Source: Campanula takesimana
Lineage: Eukaryota; Streptophyta; Magnoliopsida; Asterales; Campanulaceae
DNA: 64,000 nt
Direction: 5' to 3'
Assembly (NCBI GenBank): GCA_026119855.1
Contig: JAOWBW010001801.1
Location: 1-64,000 of the forward strand
Both the position numbers and the translations under genes were made by a program. Shown here in pieces: positions 36,334-47,739 of this stretch. A model generated the notes under the pieces. The model was not told the origin of the DNA, did not search any database, and saw nothing but the letters and a program-made list of their open reading frames with translations. Within the stretch, counting starts at the first letter, position 1, and every line of letters begins with the position of its first letter.

Positions 36334-37615
36334 GTGGTATCAGAGCCCCGTTCATGTATGGTTATTTTAATATTATCATGTTTAATATATAATTTGATTA
36401 TATGATCTAGCATGATGAAAATTTAGAATAAGGGATTTATGTGAATTGTTTGGTGAAACGATTATATATTTGATATTGTATGATTATGAACAAGGTTTTT
36501 AGTTGCATGATTAATATGATTAATCTATTTATCGGATCATCAATTTCTTTAATTGGATTATTGAATTGATGATTCTTGATCTTGAAGAACAAACTGTTTG
36601 TTCTAAGGGTTTGATGTTTATGATAATTTGATTATCATAAATAGTTGAATTCTTAAAGGATCAAGATTTGATAAATTGCGTTCGTGCGGTTCGCGTGCAA
36701 TACACGTTTTGTGCAGAATTTTCGTGCAGATTACGTGCAGTCCAGAATTTTGTGAAAAATTTTCGTGCAGTTCGCGTGCTATGCACGAATTCGTGTAGAT
36801 TTTTCGTGCAGTTCGCGTGCAGTGCAGATTTCTGAATTCGTGATTTTCAGACTTGGAGATGCATTGTAGAATACGTATTGTTCATGGAATTGGATTCTAT
36901 GAAGTAATGTATTCTTAATAGAGTTGGACTCTATGAAAGAATTCATTATCCAATATGTATTATACCAAGAGTAGGACTCTATGAAAATCTAAAATTCATA
37001 ATTATATTCACATAGTATCCATTAATTAATTAATTAGATTAATTATACCTTTGTTATGCGCGTTGCTATATGAAAGAACCTTCTTAAAAATTTAAGTCAT
37101 GTGCCAATCCATTATTAAAACACATGTGAGTACACCGGGTATTTTTATGCGGGCTCTAACCATCGCGAGGCGCATTAATTCTATCAGTGTATGAGCATGA
37201 TGAGTGAAAGAGTGGTTCCTATGCGTTTAACGTGGTTTGACTTAATTAGGCTATCATAAGAGTTATGGGCCTAAGGCACAAGATGAGATTAAAACATGTT
37301 TGACATTGGATGTCTAAAACAATCTCATAAAAGATCTAAGAGTCACATATGATGTGAGTGATAAGGAGTTATCTACCTAAATAGCTTGGTCTTATGCATC
37401 TTGCCCTCGCGGACGTAAGATCAAGTGAAATATGGATCTTAGGCCACTTAAAATTATATTATACAATTGTTGTATTTGAAGGTTATATAATTTAGTGGGA
37501 GTATTTATGAAATACAAATAATTTATCTCTTAAATGATTGGTATGAAATATAGGCGTATATTTATTTGCATATTAATGTAGAATGTTATATTATGCTTTA
37601 ATCATGTTTATTACT
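36334..37615 (+). other. PBS and 5' leader of F
   Basis: PBS for initiator Met tRNA, then an AT-rich leader. At 36680-36830 the motif TTCGTGCAG/TTCGCGTGCAG repeats about nine times. Confidence 0.7.
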
Positions 37616-40600
37616 GCAATCTGTTCTTGAAATGACAAAGTTAAAAGAGAATGAAATTAATTTCTTTGATTGGATCATGAGCTTAAGAATTGTTCTAAAG
37701 CAAGAACGGAAATTATATTTTCTTAATAATCCTAAGTTACCTAAATTGCAATATTAATTTGATTAATATATTCCGTAGGATCATCAAAATTTAATTTGAA
37801 TAACTTGTTGATGATCTTAGATTCATGAATAAATTTTTTATTCTAGGTTTTGATAATCATGATGATTCGATCACCATGAACACCAAATCCTAATTGAATC
37901 AAGGAAAGCAACTTTAAAGTAAATTTTGGAAATTGAAAAATCTACCGCTTTTATAATAAATATTTTGAGTTGAATTTAATTTTCAGATGGTTGGTTTTAG
38001 AAACCGTGTTTCCTGAAATTAAATATCAGTTTCAAAATTAATCTGGGATTGAATCTAGTTTCAGATGGCTGGTTTTCTAAACCGTGTTTCCTGAAAAATG
38101 ATGTCAATTCAGAAGTCAGAATCATGAATTGTTCTTGATTGCTAAAATCAGTTAAATTGGTGAGACATGGAATTTAGAAACAAGACTACAGATTCATACG
38201 AAAAGGTGGATGCCTTTTGGCTTAGTTTCGGCCGTATAGACTGTTCTCTAAATTTCTGAATGATGTAGGGAATTGTGGATCCCTTTTGGCTTAGTTTCGG
38301 CCGTACAGTTTGTGCTCTCAATTTCTGAAATAAAGTGCGGAAAGATGATGATCTAAGTCGAAAATTTGATTTTTGACTTAATGAATTTCTAAAAAGAAAG
38401 AGGATTAAAAGATAAATGTAAGACAAATGTTGTCAAACCTAAAGGAAATAATTGTGGCTAAAGTTATAACTCTAAATAGTACAATTTGGTAACGTGGCAA
38501 TTGGATTGACCATTTAAAATTGTAATCAAAATTCAGGATGATCAAATAAAGTGAATGGTAGTGAGACTACCACTTCGGACATTTATGTTATAAGATTAAT
38601 CTTTCTAATTGTAATTATTGGGTATTGGATACCAGATTTGATCCCACATTTGTAAAATATGCAAGAATTAGCAAATTGAAAGACTACTTAAAAGTAAAGT
38701 TAATCTACGAATGGTAATGATGCAAGAGTTGCAACATTGTTCGTAGAACACTTATGAAGTAGCTTTATTTATTAAGTAGAAAAATATTATTTTGTTATAA
38801 GATAATGAATGATATTAATTTTTTATTGAGAATAAGAAAGTGCTTTATTTATTATGATTTGCTTTATCGTATTGTTAAATCATATAAATAAATCTAATAT
38901 CCTAAATCTTGAAGAACAAAATAATGAATAAGATTATAACATAAACTATTATTAAAATTCTTAAGGCATTATTTTTTTGATCAAATAAATAAGAAACGTA
39001 TATCTAAAATTCCATGGGATGGAGTTTTAAAGTCATATGATTTTGAATCATATGATTTATGCAAATCTTATTTACTTGGACCAAGACATCTTTTACTAAG
39101 AGTAGTAAAATGGCTAGTGACTTATTAAACCTAATACAAGTCGATGTATATGGTTCATTAAGTGGCAATGCTAAAAGAGGATTTTGGTAAAACTTGGCAA
39201 AACTATTCAAAGATCCAATACGATCGTGATGATGAATAATTGAACCAAGAATTTCACAATTATCTTTAAGATTGTGAAATTGTTTCACAATTAACTCCAC
39301 CAAGAACACCATTTTGAATGATGTGTCTAAATGGAGGAATTGAACCTTATTGGATATAGTTCATTAGATGATAAAAGTCAAATTGATATTCCATTATTTA
39401 TTTTGGGGTTATGCATTGGAAACCGTTATAATTACACTAATTTGAGTTCCGTCAAAATAGTTTCAAAGGAACCATATATGATATGGAATGAAAGAAAACT
39501 CGGTTTGTCTTTCATGTAGATTTAAGATGGTGAGACTTTTGTGAAAAGACTTGTTTGGAACAAGCTCACACTTAAATCTAATAAATGTATTTTTATGAGA
39601 TATCTTAAGGAAACTTGAGGATATTATTTTACTTATAAGAAACAAATTGTTTGTTGCTTATGATGGTACTTTTCTAGATAAATTGTTTATCTCTAAAAGA
39701 ACCAGTGGGAGTAAAATATATCTCGAATGGTTAGAGACTCTGAAAATTACATTGAACCTTTGATGGAAATTGAACAAAGATTTACAAGGAGTTGTGAAAA
39801 TTCGTTCAAGTTACACAAGTTACTTGCATATATGATAGGATACAATCTATAACAAGAAATGCTGGATTTCACAAAATAGAATGTATTAAGGTAAAGTTCA
39901 TTGAGAATGACATATTTACCACCTATCAAAATGCGAAGTCCGCTCCGTATTTAGATTAATGGCTTGGAGTCATAAAATCTAAAAGACAATCCATGTAGTA
40001 TAATCAAGTTTGGAACTTGATCATTCTAACCTAAGGTGTAAAAACCAAAGGATGGAATTGAGTTTTCTTGGAGAAAACATATATGGGTACCAAGGAACAT
40101 ACTAATTAAGCAAGAGTAAATGTGGAAAAGGTTGACTCATATTTCGACTATGATAAAACTTTCTCACTCATAGTAATGCTTTAAGATATTAGAATTCTCA
40201 TTGTCATATCTTTATATTTGGAATATGAAATTTGACAAATGGATATCAAAACAGCGTTCCTTAACGGTAACTAGCTTTAAGGATGTATTGGATACAACCT
40301 AAAGGTTTTGATAGTCTAGAAAATTCTAATAAAGTATGTTTATTTGTGGAAATCCATGAAATGGATTGAAGGAAGCTTATTGGAGTAGAATCAATCATTT
40401 TGATGAAGTATTTAAATCGTTTGAAATTCATCAAAGATGAGACTTGTGTTTGCTAAGAAATTAGTGGGAGCGTAGTTATTATTCCTAATCTTGTCTATGT
40501 GGTTGACATATAATTCATTTTGAAAGAGTTTCTTAATAAAAGACTTAGGAAGAAGCCGCTTACATCCTTGAAATTAATATCTATTGATATAAATCTAGGA

Positions 40601-41448
40601 AGTTGATTGGTTTGTGTCAAAGTGCTTATAAAGACAAAGTACTGAATTGTTCAGTATGCAAGACTCTTGGAGAAGAACTTACAAAGTTGTCTAATGACAA
40701 TGTTCTTGGCAAGACTTAGTCTTAGTGGAAGATTAATGAGCAATAATACATGATTAATATTCCATATGCTTTGGCAATTGGATTTATCATGTATGTCATA
40801 TTATATACTTAGACGAGATAACTCATATACTTGGAGTATGATGAGAACAAACTAATCATATCTTAGTGAAAGTCACTAGATAGTGGTCAAGAATATCCTT
40901 ATGTACTTGAGAAGAACTAAGGATGCATTCTTGATGGTTGTTGACATGAGAGATGAAATAGTAAATGGTTACATAGATGCATGCTTCCACATCAACTAAG
41001 GGTAATTTAAATCACAGTATAAACATAAGTTTAAAGTAAGTGCTATTAGTTGGAATAGTTCCAAGCAAATACACTATAAATTATTCTACGAATAAAATTG
41101 AGTATTTAGTTACAAGTGTACCTAAGGGAGTTGTTTGAATATAGATGTCATTAGTAAAACTAGAAATAGTTTCTAGTACTACTAATCCTATGGACCTTTA
41201 TTGTGAAATAATGGTTATTGTACAAGTTAAGGTGCCAAAGGCTCATCCATGATCCAAACACACACTCAGACGTTTCCATCTTTACGAGAAATCGTTGATA
41301 TAGGAAATGTCAAATTATGCAAAATACTTAATGATGATAACAAGGATAATCTTCCTACATAAGATTCTCCACACACTGTTATGATGGTCATAAGCTAAGC
41401 TCAATGGTATTGGATACGCATTGATTGGGACTAGTTCAAGTGGGAGAT
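37616..41448 (+). pseudogene. gag-pol relic of F
   Basis: Recognisable in pieces: a Copia gag start (FFDWIMSLRIVLKQERK near 37660), an integrase-region piece (SYDLCKSYLLGPR near 39045), RT (QMDIKTAFLNG near 40235) and RNase H/tail pieces (RRFHLYEKSLI near 41270). Frames shift constantly and stops are frequent. The PPT AAGTGGGAGAT precedes the 3' LTR. Two internal duplications carry GGCTTAGTTTCGGCCGTA (near 38218 and 38286). Confidence 0.8.
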
Positions 41449-42286
41449 TGTTGGAAATTATGCCTTAGGCCCTTGAGAAAGGCCTTATGTTACATCATGT
41501 TCTCATTTGTTATGGAGATAACAACCCTGGACTATTATATGTTTACATGTTTATTATAATAATCCCGTCCCTAGTACTTATGAAGAACTAGTATAAGTTT
41601 AATTGATGATCATATGATGATCATGTGTATATGATACAAATTAAGCTTATGGGTACTTGTTGGTGAACACGTACTGCACATGACCCGCTATGAGATTTAT
41701 ATCATGGTCAGATGTCATAATTAAATCTCATATAGTTATATCATTTATCCTTAGACCTGAGATTATCATAGTCTTCCACATGATGAACATTATATTTGAT
41801 GTACTCAAACGCTACCCCTAACCGGGTGGTTATAAAGGCTACGATTGGCATAATCGGATTCATGTAGGGAAGAATGATAAGTCAAGATGGGATTTATCCC
41901 TCTCTCAAGAGAGATATCTGCTTGGCCTCTCGATGAGTGAGATTGATGATAGTGTGTGGCCATACCCAAGTGAATTAAAGTGTTCAATGTCATTTGCTCA
42001 TATCAATCTACTTGGGATCGAGAAAGCATTGAACAAGATAAGTTAACGTTGACCATGACTTATGTTCAATATGATATCGCGTGACAAAAGGATTGTGAGG
42101 ATAACGAACGTCATTTAAGTTGTATTAATTGGGTAGTCATGATGGCTTGCTAGAGTCCGCTCATGACTTATGAGTTTGACCTTGGTTTGACTCATTTCCA
42201 ACTTAATATAATCCTATGGGGTCACACACAAAAGGACGAATCAAGAAAACGCAAAAGGTGAATTACTGGCGGGCACGGCCGCGCCG
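41449..42286 (+). repeat. 3' LTR of F, truncated
   Basis: Matches the first 838 or so bases of the 5' LTR, ending inside the GCACGGCCGC motif where fragment K begins. The TATA box and U5 are missing. Confidence 0.9.
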
Positions 42287-42530
42287 AAAAGTTAAAGGTG
42301 TGACTGTCACAATCCCAAAAGGCTGCAGTGGCCTTCAACAAATGCCAATCCGGCTTCAAGGTCTAAAGGGTGAAGAGAATTCGGAACCCAAAATCTTTGA
42401 CAAAAGCCTTCTTAGGATGAGTTTTGAAATAGTACACGAAGGCTGACAAGTCCTTCTCATAGTCACCAACAACCTTGGCATCAAGAACAAAGAATTGGAG
42501 GCCATGGAAAACGTGGATTACAAGAAAAAT
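42283..42530 (-). pseudogene. antisense extra-ORF fragment in K (DUF7745-like)
   Basis: Reading the minus strand from about 42500: DAKVVGDYEKDLSAFVYYF, then KDFGFRILFTL, a TAG at 42365-42363, and LKPDWHLLKATAAFWDCD. This parallels FGLKSLWSLKEFIPDLELL in the D antisense ORF, at the same place and orientation relative to the 3' repeats. Cut at 42283 by the junction with F. Confidence 0.6.
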
Positions 42531-43136
42531 TGAGCAAAGAAAAGTTGTTCAAAGATGGCAGAAAAGAGCTGTTGGAAGATTGGTCTCGAACAGAGGCTGA
42601 TATTATAGTTGTTGGGGATCTTTTGGTCAGCAAATATCAAGCCCCAGAATTTGCTCCCCAGAAGCGCGCGCCTCCCGCCACCCACTTGGGAAACGCGCGC
42701 GTCCCGCAGCCGCTAGCTGGGGCGCCCGCCTCCCATTTCAGAAATGCCTCAACCGGCCCTTGTCAAAAGAAGAAATCATGCAGGAACAAAGTCTGGGCAC
42801 TCCCAAAATCAGTAGGATCAACATTCTTCATCAAAGCCACAACAGCTCCGCCCTTGGAAATACAGCTGGGCACACATTAATTTGGTCCGCCCCTAAGGCA
42901 TGTCAAAATCAGAATTAGATAGAAACTCCCACTAAACTTAAAGTATGGCGTGTCTTTTCTTTCAGTCAAAGTCAATCTCGACATTTTCCTCTCTAAAGGG
43001 AAAACATTTTTTTCGGTCCGCAGTCAACTGTACCCGCACCCCACAAAAGTCATAAAGTCAACATCAAAGGGCAGCCACAAACAGCAATTTGGTCCATAGT
43101 GAACCACTAAAATCACCACTTCTTAAAGCAACGTAG
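42531..43136. other. K spacer with GC-rich motifs
   Basis: GCGCGCGCCTCC, GCGCGCGTCCCG and GCGCCCGCCTCC at 42663-42737, then sequence matching 21180-21265 of C. It marks K as the 3' region of a C-family element. Confidence 0.7.
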
Positions 43137-45204
43137 CGGATTCACTAACGGCTTCGACCAATGGGTTCACAAACGGACTCATTCAATGGATTCACTAACG
43201 GATTCATCAAGCGGATTCACTAATGGATTCGTCAACAGGGTTCACAAACGGACTCATTCAATGGATTCACCATCGGATTCATCAAGCGGATTCACTAACG
43301 GATTCGTCAACAGGGTTCACAAACAAACTCATTCAATGGATTCACTAACGGATTCATCAAGCGGATTCACTAACGGATTCGTCAACAAGGTTCACAAACG
43401 GACTCATTCAATGGATTCACCAACGGATTCATCTAGCGGATTCACTAATGGATTCATCAACAGGGTTCACAAATGGACTCATTCAATGGATTCACTAACG
43501 GATTCATCAAGCGAATTCACTAACGGATTCGTCAAAAGGGTTCACGAACGGACTCATTCAATAGATTCACCAACGGATTCATTAAGCGGATTCACCAACG
43601 GATTCGTCAACAGGGTTCACAAACAGACTCATTCAATGGATTCACCAACGGATTCATCAAGCGGATTCATTAACGTATTCGTCAACATGGTTCATAAACG
43701 GAGTCATTCAATGGATTCACTAACGGATTCATCAAGCGGATTCACTAACGGATTCATCAACAGGGTTGATAAATGTACTCATTCAATGTATTCACCAACG
43801 GATTCATCAAGCGGATTCACTAACGGATTCATCAACAGGGTTCACAAACGGACTCATTCAATAGATTCACCAACATATTCATCAAGCGGATTGACTAACG
43901 GATTCGTCAACAGGGTTCACAAACGGACTCATTCAATGGATTCACCAACGGATTCATCTAGCGGATTCACTAATGGATTCGTCAACAGGGTTCACAAATG
44001 GACTCATTCAATGGATTCACTAACGGATTCATCAAGCGGATTTACTAACGGATTCGTCAAAAGGATTCACGAATGGACTCATTCAATGGATTCACCAACG
44101 GATTCATTAAGCGGATTCACTAACGGATTCGTCAACAGGGTTCACAAACAGACTCATTAAATGGATTCACCAACGGATTTATCAAGCGGATTCACTAACG
44201 TATTCGTCAACATGGTTCATAAACGGAGTCATTCAATGGATTCACTAACGGATTCATCAAGCGGATTCACTAACGGGTTCATCAACAGGGTTGACAAATG
44301 TACTCATTCAATGGATTCACCAACGGATTCATCAAGCGGATTCACTAACGGATTCATCAACAGGGTTCACAAACGGACTCATTCAATAGATTCACCAACA
44401 GATTCATCAAGCGGATTGACTAACGGATTCGTCAACAGGGTTCACAAACGGACTCATTCAATGGATTCACCAACGGATTCATCTAGCGGATTCACTAATG
44501 GATTCGTCAACAGGGTTCACAAATGGACTCATTCAATGGATTCACTAACGGATTCATCAAGCGGATTCACTAACGGATTCGTCAAAAGGATTCACGAATG
44601 GACTCATTCAATGGATTCACCAACGGATTCATTAAGCGGATTCACTAACGGATTCGTCAACAGGGTTCACAAACAGACTCATTAAATGGATTCACCAACG
44701 GATTCATCAAGCGGATTCACTTACGTATTCGTCAACATGGTTCATAAACAGAGTCATTCAATGGATTCACTAACGGATTCATCAAGCGGATTCACTAACG
44801 GATTCATCAACAGGGTTGACAAATGTACTCATTCAATGGATTCACCAACGGATTCATCAAGCGGATTCACTAACGGATTCATCAACAGGGTTCACAAACG
44901 GACTCATTCAATAGATTCACCAACAGATTCATCAAGCGGATTCACTAACGGATTCGTCAACAGGGTTCACAAACGGACTCATTCAATGGATTCACCAACG
45001 GATTCATCTAGCGGATTCACTAATGGATTCGTCAACAGGGTTCACAAATGAACTCATTCAATGGATTCACTAACGGATTCATCAAGCGGATTCACTAACG
45101 GATTCGTCAAAAGGGTTCACGAACGGACTCATTCAATAGATTCACCAACGGATTCATTAAGCGGATTCACTAACGGATTCGTCAACAGGGTTCACAAACA
45201 GACT
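43137..45204 (+). repeat. hierarchical satellite, 25 / 75 / 525 bp
   Basis: The basic unit is 25 bp (GGATTCACTAACGGATTC plus a variable end). Three form a 75-bp unit, and seven 75-bp units form a 525-bp higher-order repeat, seen three times (starts near 43636, 44161, 44686). 75 is divisible by 3 and the + frame stays open over up to 324 codons, with only rare stops. The right end is cut at 45204/45205 by the LTR of H. Confidence 0.93.
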
Positions 45205-46255
45205 CACGTAGGGAAGAATAATAAGCTAAATGGATTTGTCCCTCTTCGGAGAGATGTCAAGCTTGGGCCCCTCGAAGGAATGATGTTGGTGAAATGTTTG
45301 GCCAAACTCAAATGGATTGATTGGATCAATGTCATTTGGATTATCAACATATTTGGAATCGATAAAGTATTGAACAATACAAGTTGACTTATTGACCATG
45401 ACTTGTGTTCAATGACATCGTGGATAAAGGGATTATGACATATTCTAAAGGAATGTGAACTTGTATCTAGTTATATTATTTGGGCAGGTATGACGGTTTG
45501 CTAGAACCTAATCATAGCTTATGGTTTCATGTTTGAACCCATTGCCAACTTAGTATAATCCTAGAGGGTCACACACGAGATAACGAATCTTAAAAAGGAC
45601 TAAAATGGAAAATATGGCCTTCTGAACCATGTTGTGCGACCACACAAAATGGGCTGGGCGGCCGCACAGTTTTGGGCGACCGCACAGATAGTTTTGGGCG
45701 GCCGCACAAGCATGTCGGGACATATTTCCTAATTTGATTTAGAAAAGAATTTTGGACGGGTTTAAATACAAGTTTCCTATTTGGAATAGGTCTTACTTGT
45801 ATATAAACACCAAAATTCGGACAGAACTTGTTCCAAGCTTTTGTGCAAGTCTCCAAAGAGTTTGAGAGAGTTTTATTTTGTTCTAAGATATCCTAGATTG
45901 AATAACAAAATAATACATAAATAATATTCCATATTGTTCATATTAATTGTGAAAACGTGTTTCACAATTTTGGTCTAGCAACCAAGATCAAGTGTTCTTG
46001 ATATTCGTTCGTGGTGTGGATACTACTAGAGGGTGAAACTTATCATCTTCAAAGTTCGTGATTCTTACTATGTTCGTGATCAAGGTTCAAGCCTCCATCG
46101 AATTCAAAGTTGCAAAATCAAAGGCATCAAGGGTAAGTATTCTAGTATTCATATTATTGTATTTGACTTAATCATATGAATGGATCTATGGGCTTTGGGT
46201 TTCATTAAATTTTAAATGCTTAATTCCGCTGCGCATGTTTCTACAAAACCCAACA
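45205..46255 (+). repeat. 5' LTR of H, left end missing
   Basis: Aligns with 51731-52782; the first 398 bp are absent. Motifs GGGCGGCCGCACAG and GCGACCGCACA repeat at 45625-45712, upstream of TATATAAAC near 45800. Ends ACCCAACA. Confidence 0.9.
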
Positions 46256-47739
46256 GTGGTATCAGAGCCCCGTTCATGTTGATTATTTCAATACTTAGAT
46301 CATGGTGTGTGTATATAAATTGTTTGTATGCCTAGCATGATATGAATATTGGATTATATGATGTTTATGTGTTATATGATTCTATGTGGTTTATTGTTTT
46401 ACAACTTTAATCGCACTATTGAATCGCACTAAAAATTATGTTGGATTTTGAATTGTTTGATTATTAATTTTTGATTGGATCAAAGTTTTAATAATCGAGG
46501 AAAACAATTTTGAGACAAATTTTCGAACTCTAAAAATCATTCTGATTCTACTGTGCGACCGCACAGAAAAATGTGGGCGGCCGCACAGTCTTTCTTGGGC
46601 GGCCACACAGTGATGGTCAGAAGCTGGAATTTTGAGGTAGGTCCGACCGGACCAAAGTAAGGACCCGGCCGGACATTCTGGTCTGGGCTGGGGTTCCTTT
46701 TGGGTCGCGGGGTGGATTTAGTTGGTTTGAATTCCTATTTGTTTTAGTCGTTTGATTCTGAGATTGATTCAAGGTTTGGATGGCTAATCTACGTTCATCG
46801 AGATTGTGTTTCCCAAACTTGATTGCAATCAAAGTTTTAAAGATAAAACGAAGTTAGAATTATGAAGAGTTCATAATTGCTAAAATTGAGAAACAAAGTT
46901 CTTGATTCAATGATTGGAGATCCATGTGGAATTGTGGATGCAATTGGCCTACGTTCATCGAGACCATCTATTGCTTAGTTTCGGCCACATGGAGTACTTT
47001 CTTGGTTTCTTGAATTAGTGCGGAATTGTGGATGCCTTATGGCTTAGTTTCGGCCGCACTTCTTGTTGTCTTGATTTGGAGATAATAACCAAAGTTCAAA
47101 TAGTCTCATCCTCATAATTATAGAGAAACTAATGACACATAAATATTATGCTTAAATTAATGGAGATTAATTTAGTGGCTAAACTTGATGCGTAACATGT
47201 TTATCTCGTGTGCTCATAAATGTGTTGTATGCTATATGGTAATAAACCTTCAAGAAAGTTTTAAGTCCTTTATTGCCATGCCATGATTAAAACACTTGTT
47301 TATACATGGGTAATTTTGTGTGGGCTCGCCAAAGCGAGGTGCATTGATCTTATTCATGTATAATCAAGATGAGTGAATAAGAGTTTCCTATGCGTTTAAA
47401 ATGGTTGGACTTAATTAAGCGTCAAAACAGTTTTGGGCTTAAGGCAAAGATGAGATTTAACATGCTTTTTGAAATTGGATTTCTTAAAGAATTTTCATGA
47501 AAAGAACTGAGAGTCATATGAGATATGATTGACAAGATTTGTCTACCTAATTAATTTGATTTTGAGCGGTGCGCCAAAGCGTACTTAAAATTAAATTAAA
47601 GCGGGATCTTAACCCATTTAAATTATACTATACATTGGATGTATAAAGAAGGTTGTATAATTTAGTGGGAGTATTTTTGGAAAATACATTATTTATCTCT
47701 TTAATGAGATTGGTACTTGTAAAATTTTGGAAATTTTGC
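46256..47739 (+). other. PBS and 5' leader of H
   Basis: TGGTATCAGAGC at 46257. GCGGCCGCACAG-type motifs recur at 46552-46612, with GGTCCGACCGGACC and CCCGGCCGGAC just after. GCTTAGTTTCGGCC occurs twice (near 46974 and 47042). Confidence 0.75.

Larger units (their letters stand above)
34806..42286 (+). mobile_element. Element F, degenerate Ty1/Copia retrotransposon
   Basis: Two LTRs (the right one truncated), Met-tRNA PBS, a Copia gag-pol relic. The LTRs differ at only a few percent of positions by eye over 830 bp, while the coding region is full of stops. Related to H. Confidence 0.85.

Noticed and set aside
43186..45387. Long ORFs of 324, 174, 121 and 108 codons as a repeat-protein gene
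   Set aside because: They are the open frame of the 75-bp satellite; no promoter or unique N- or C-terminal domain, and stops arise at several units.
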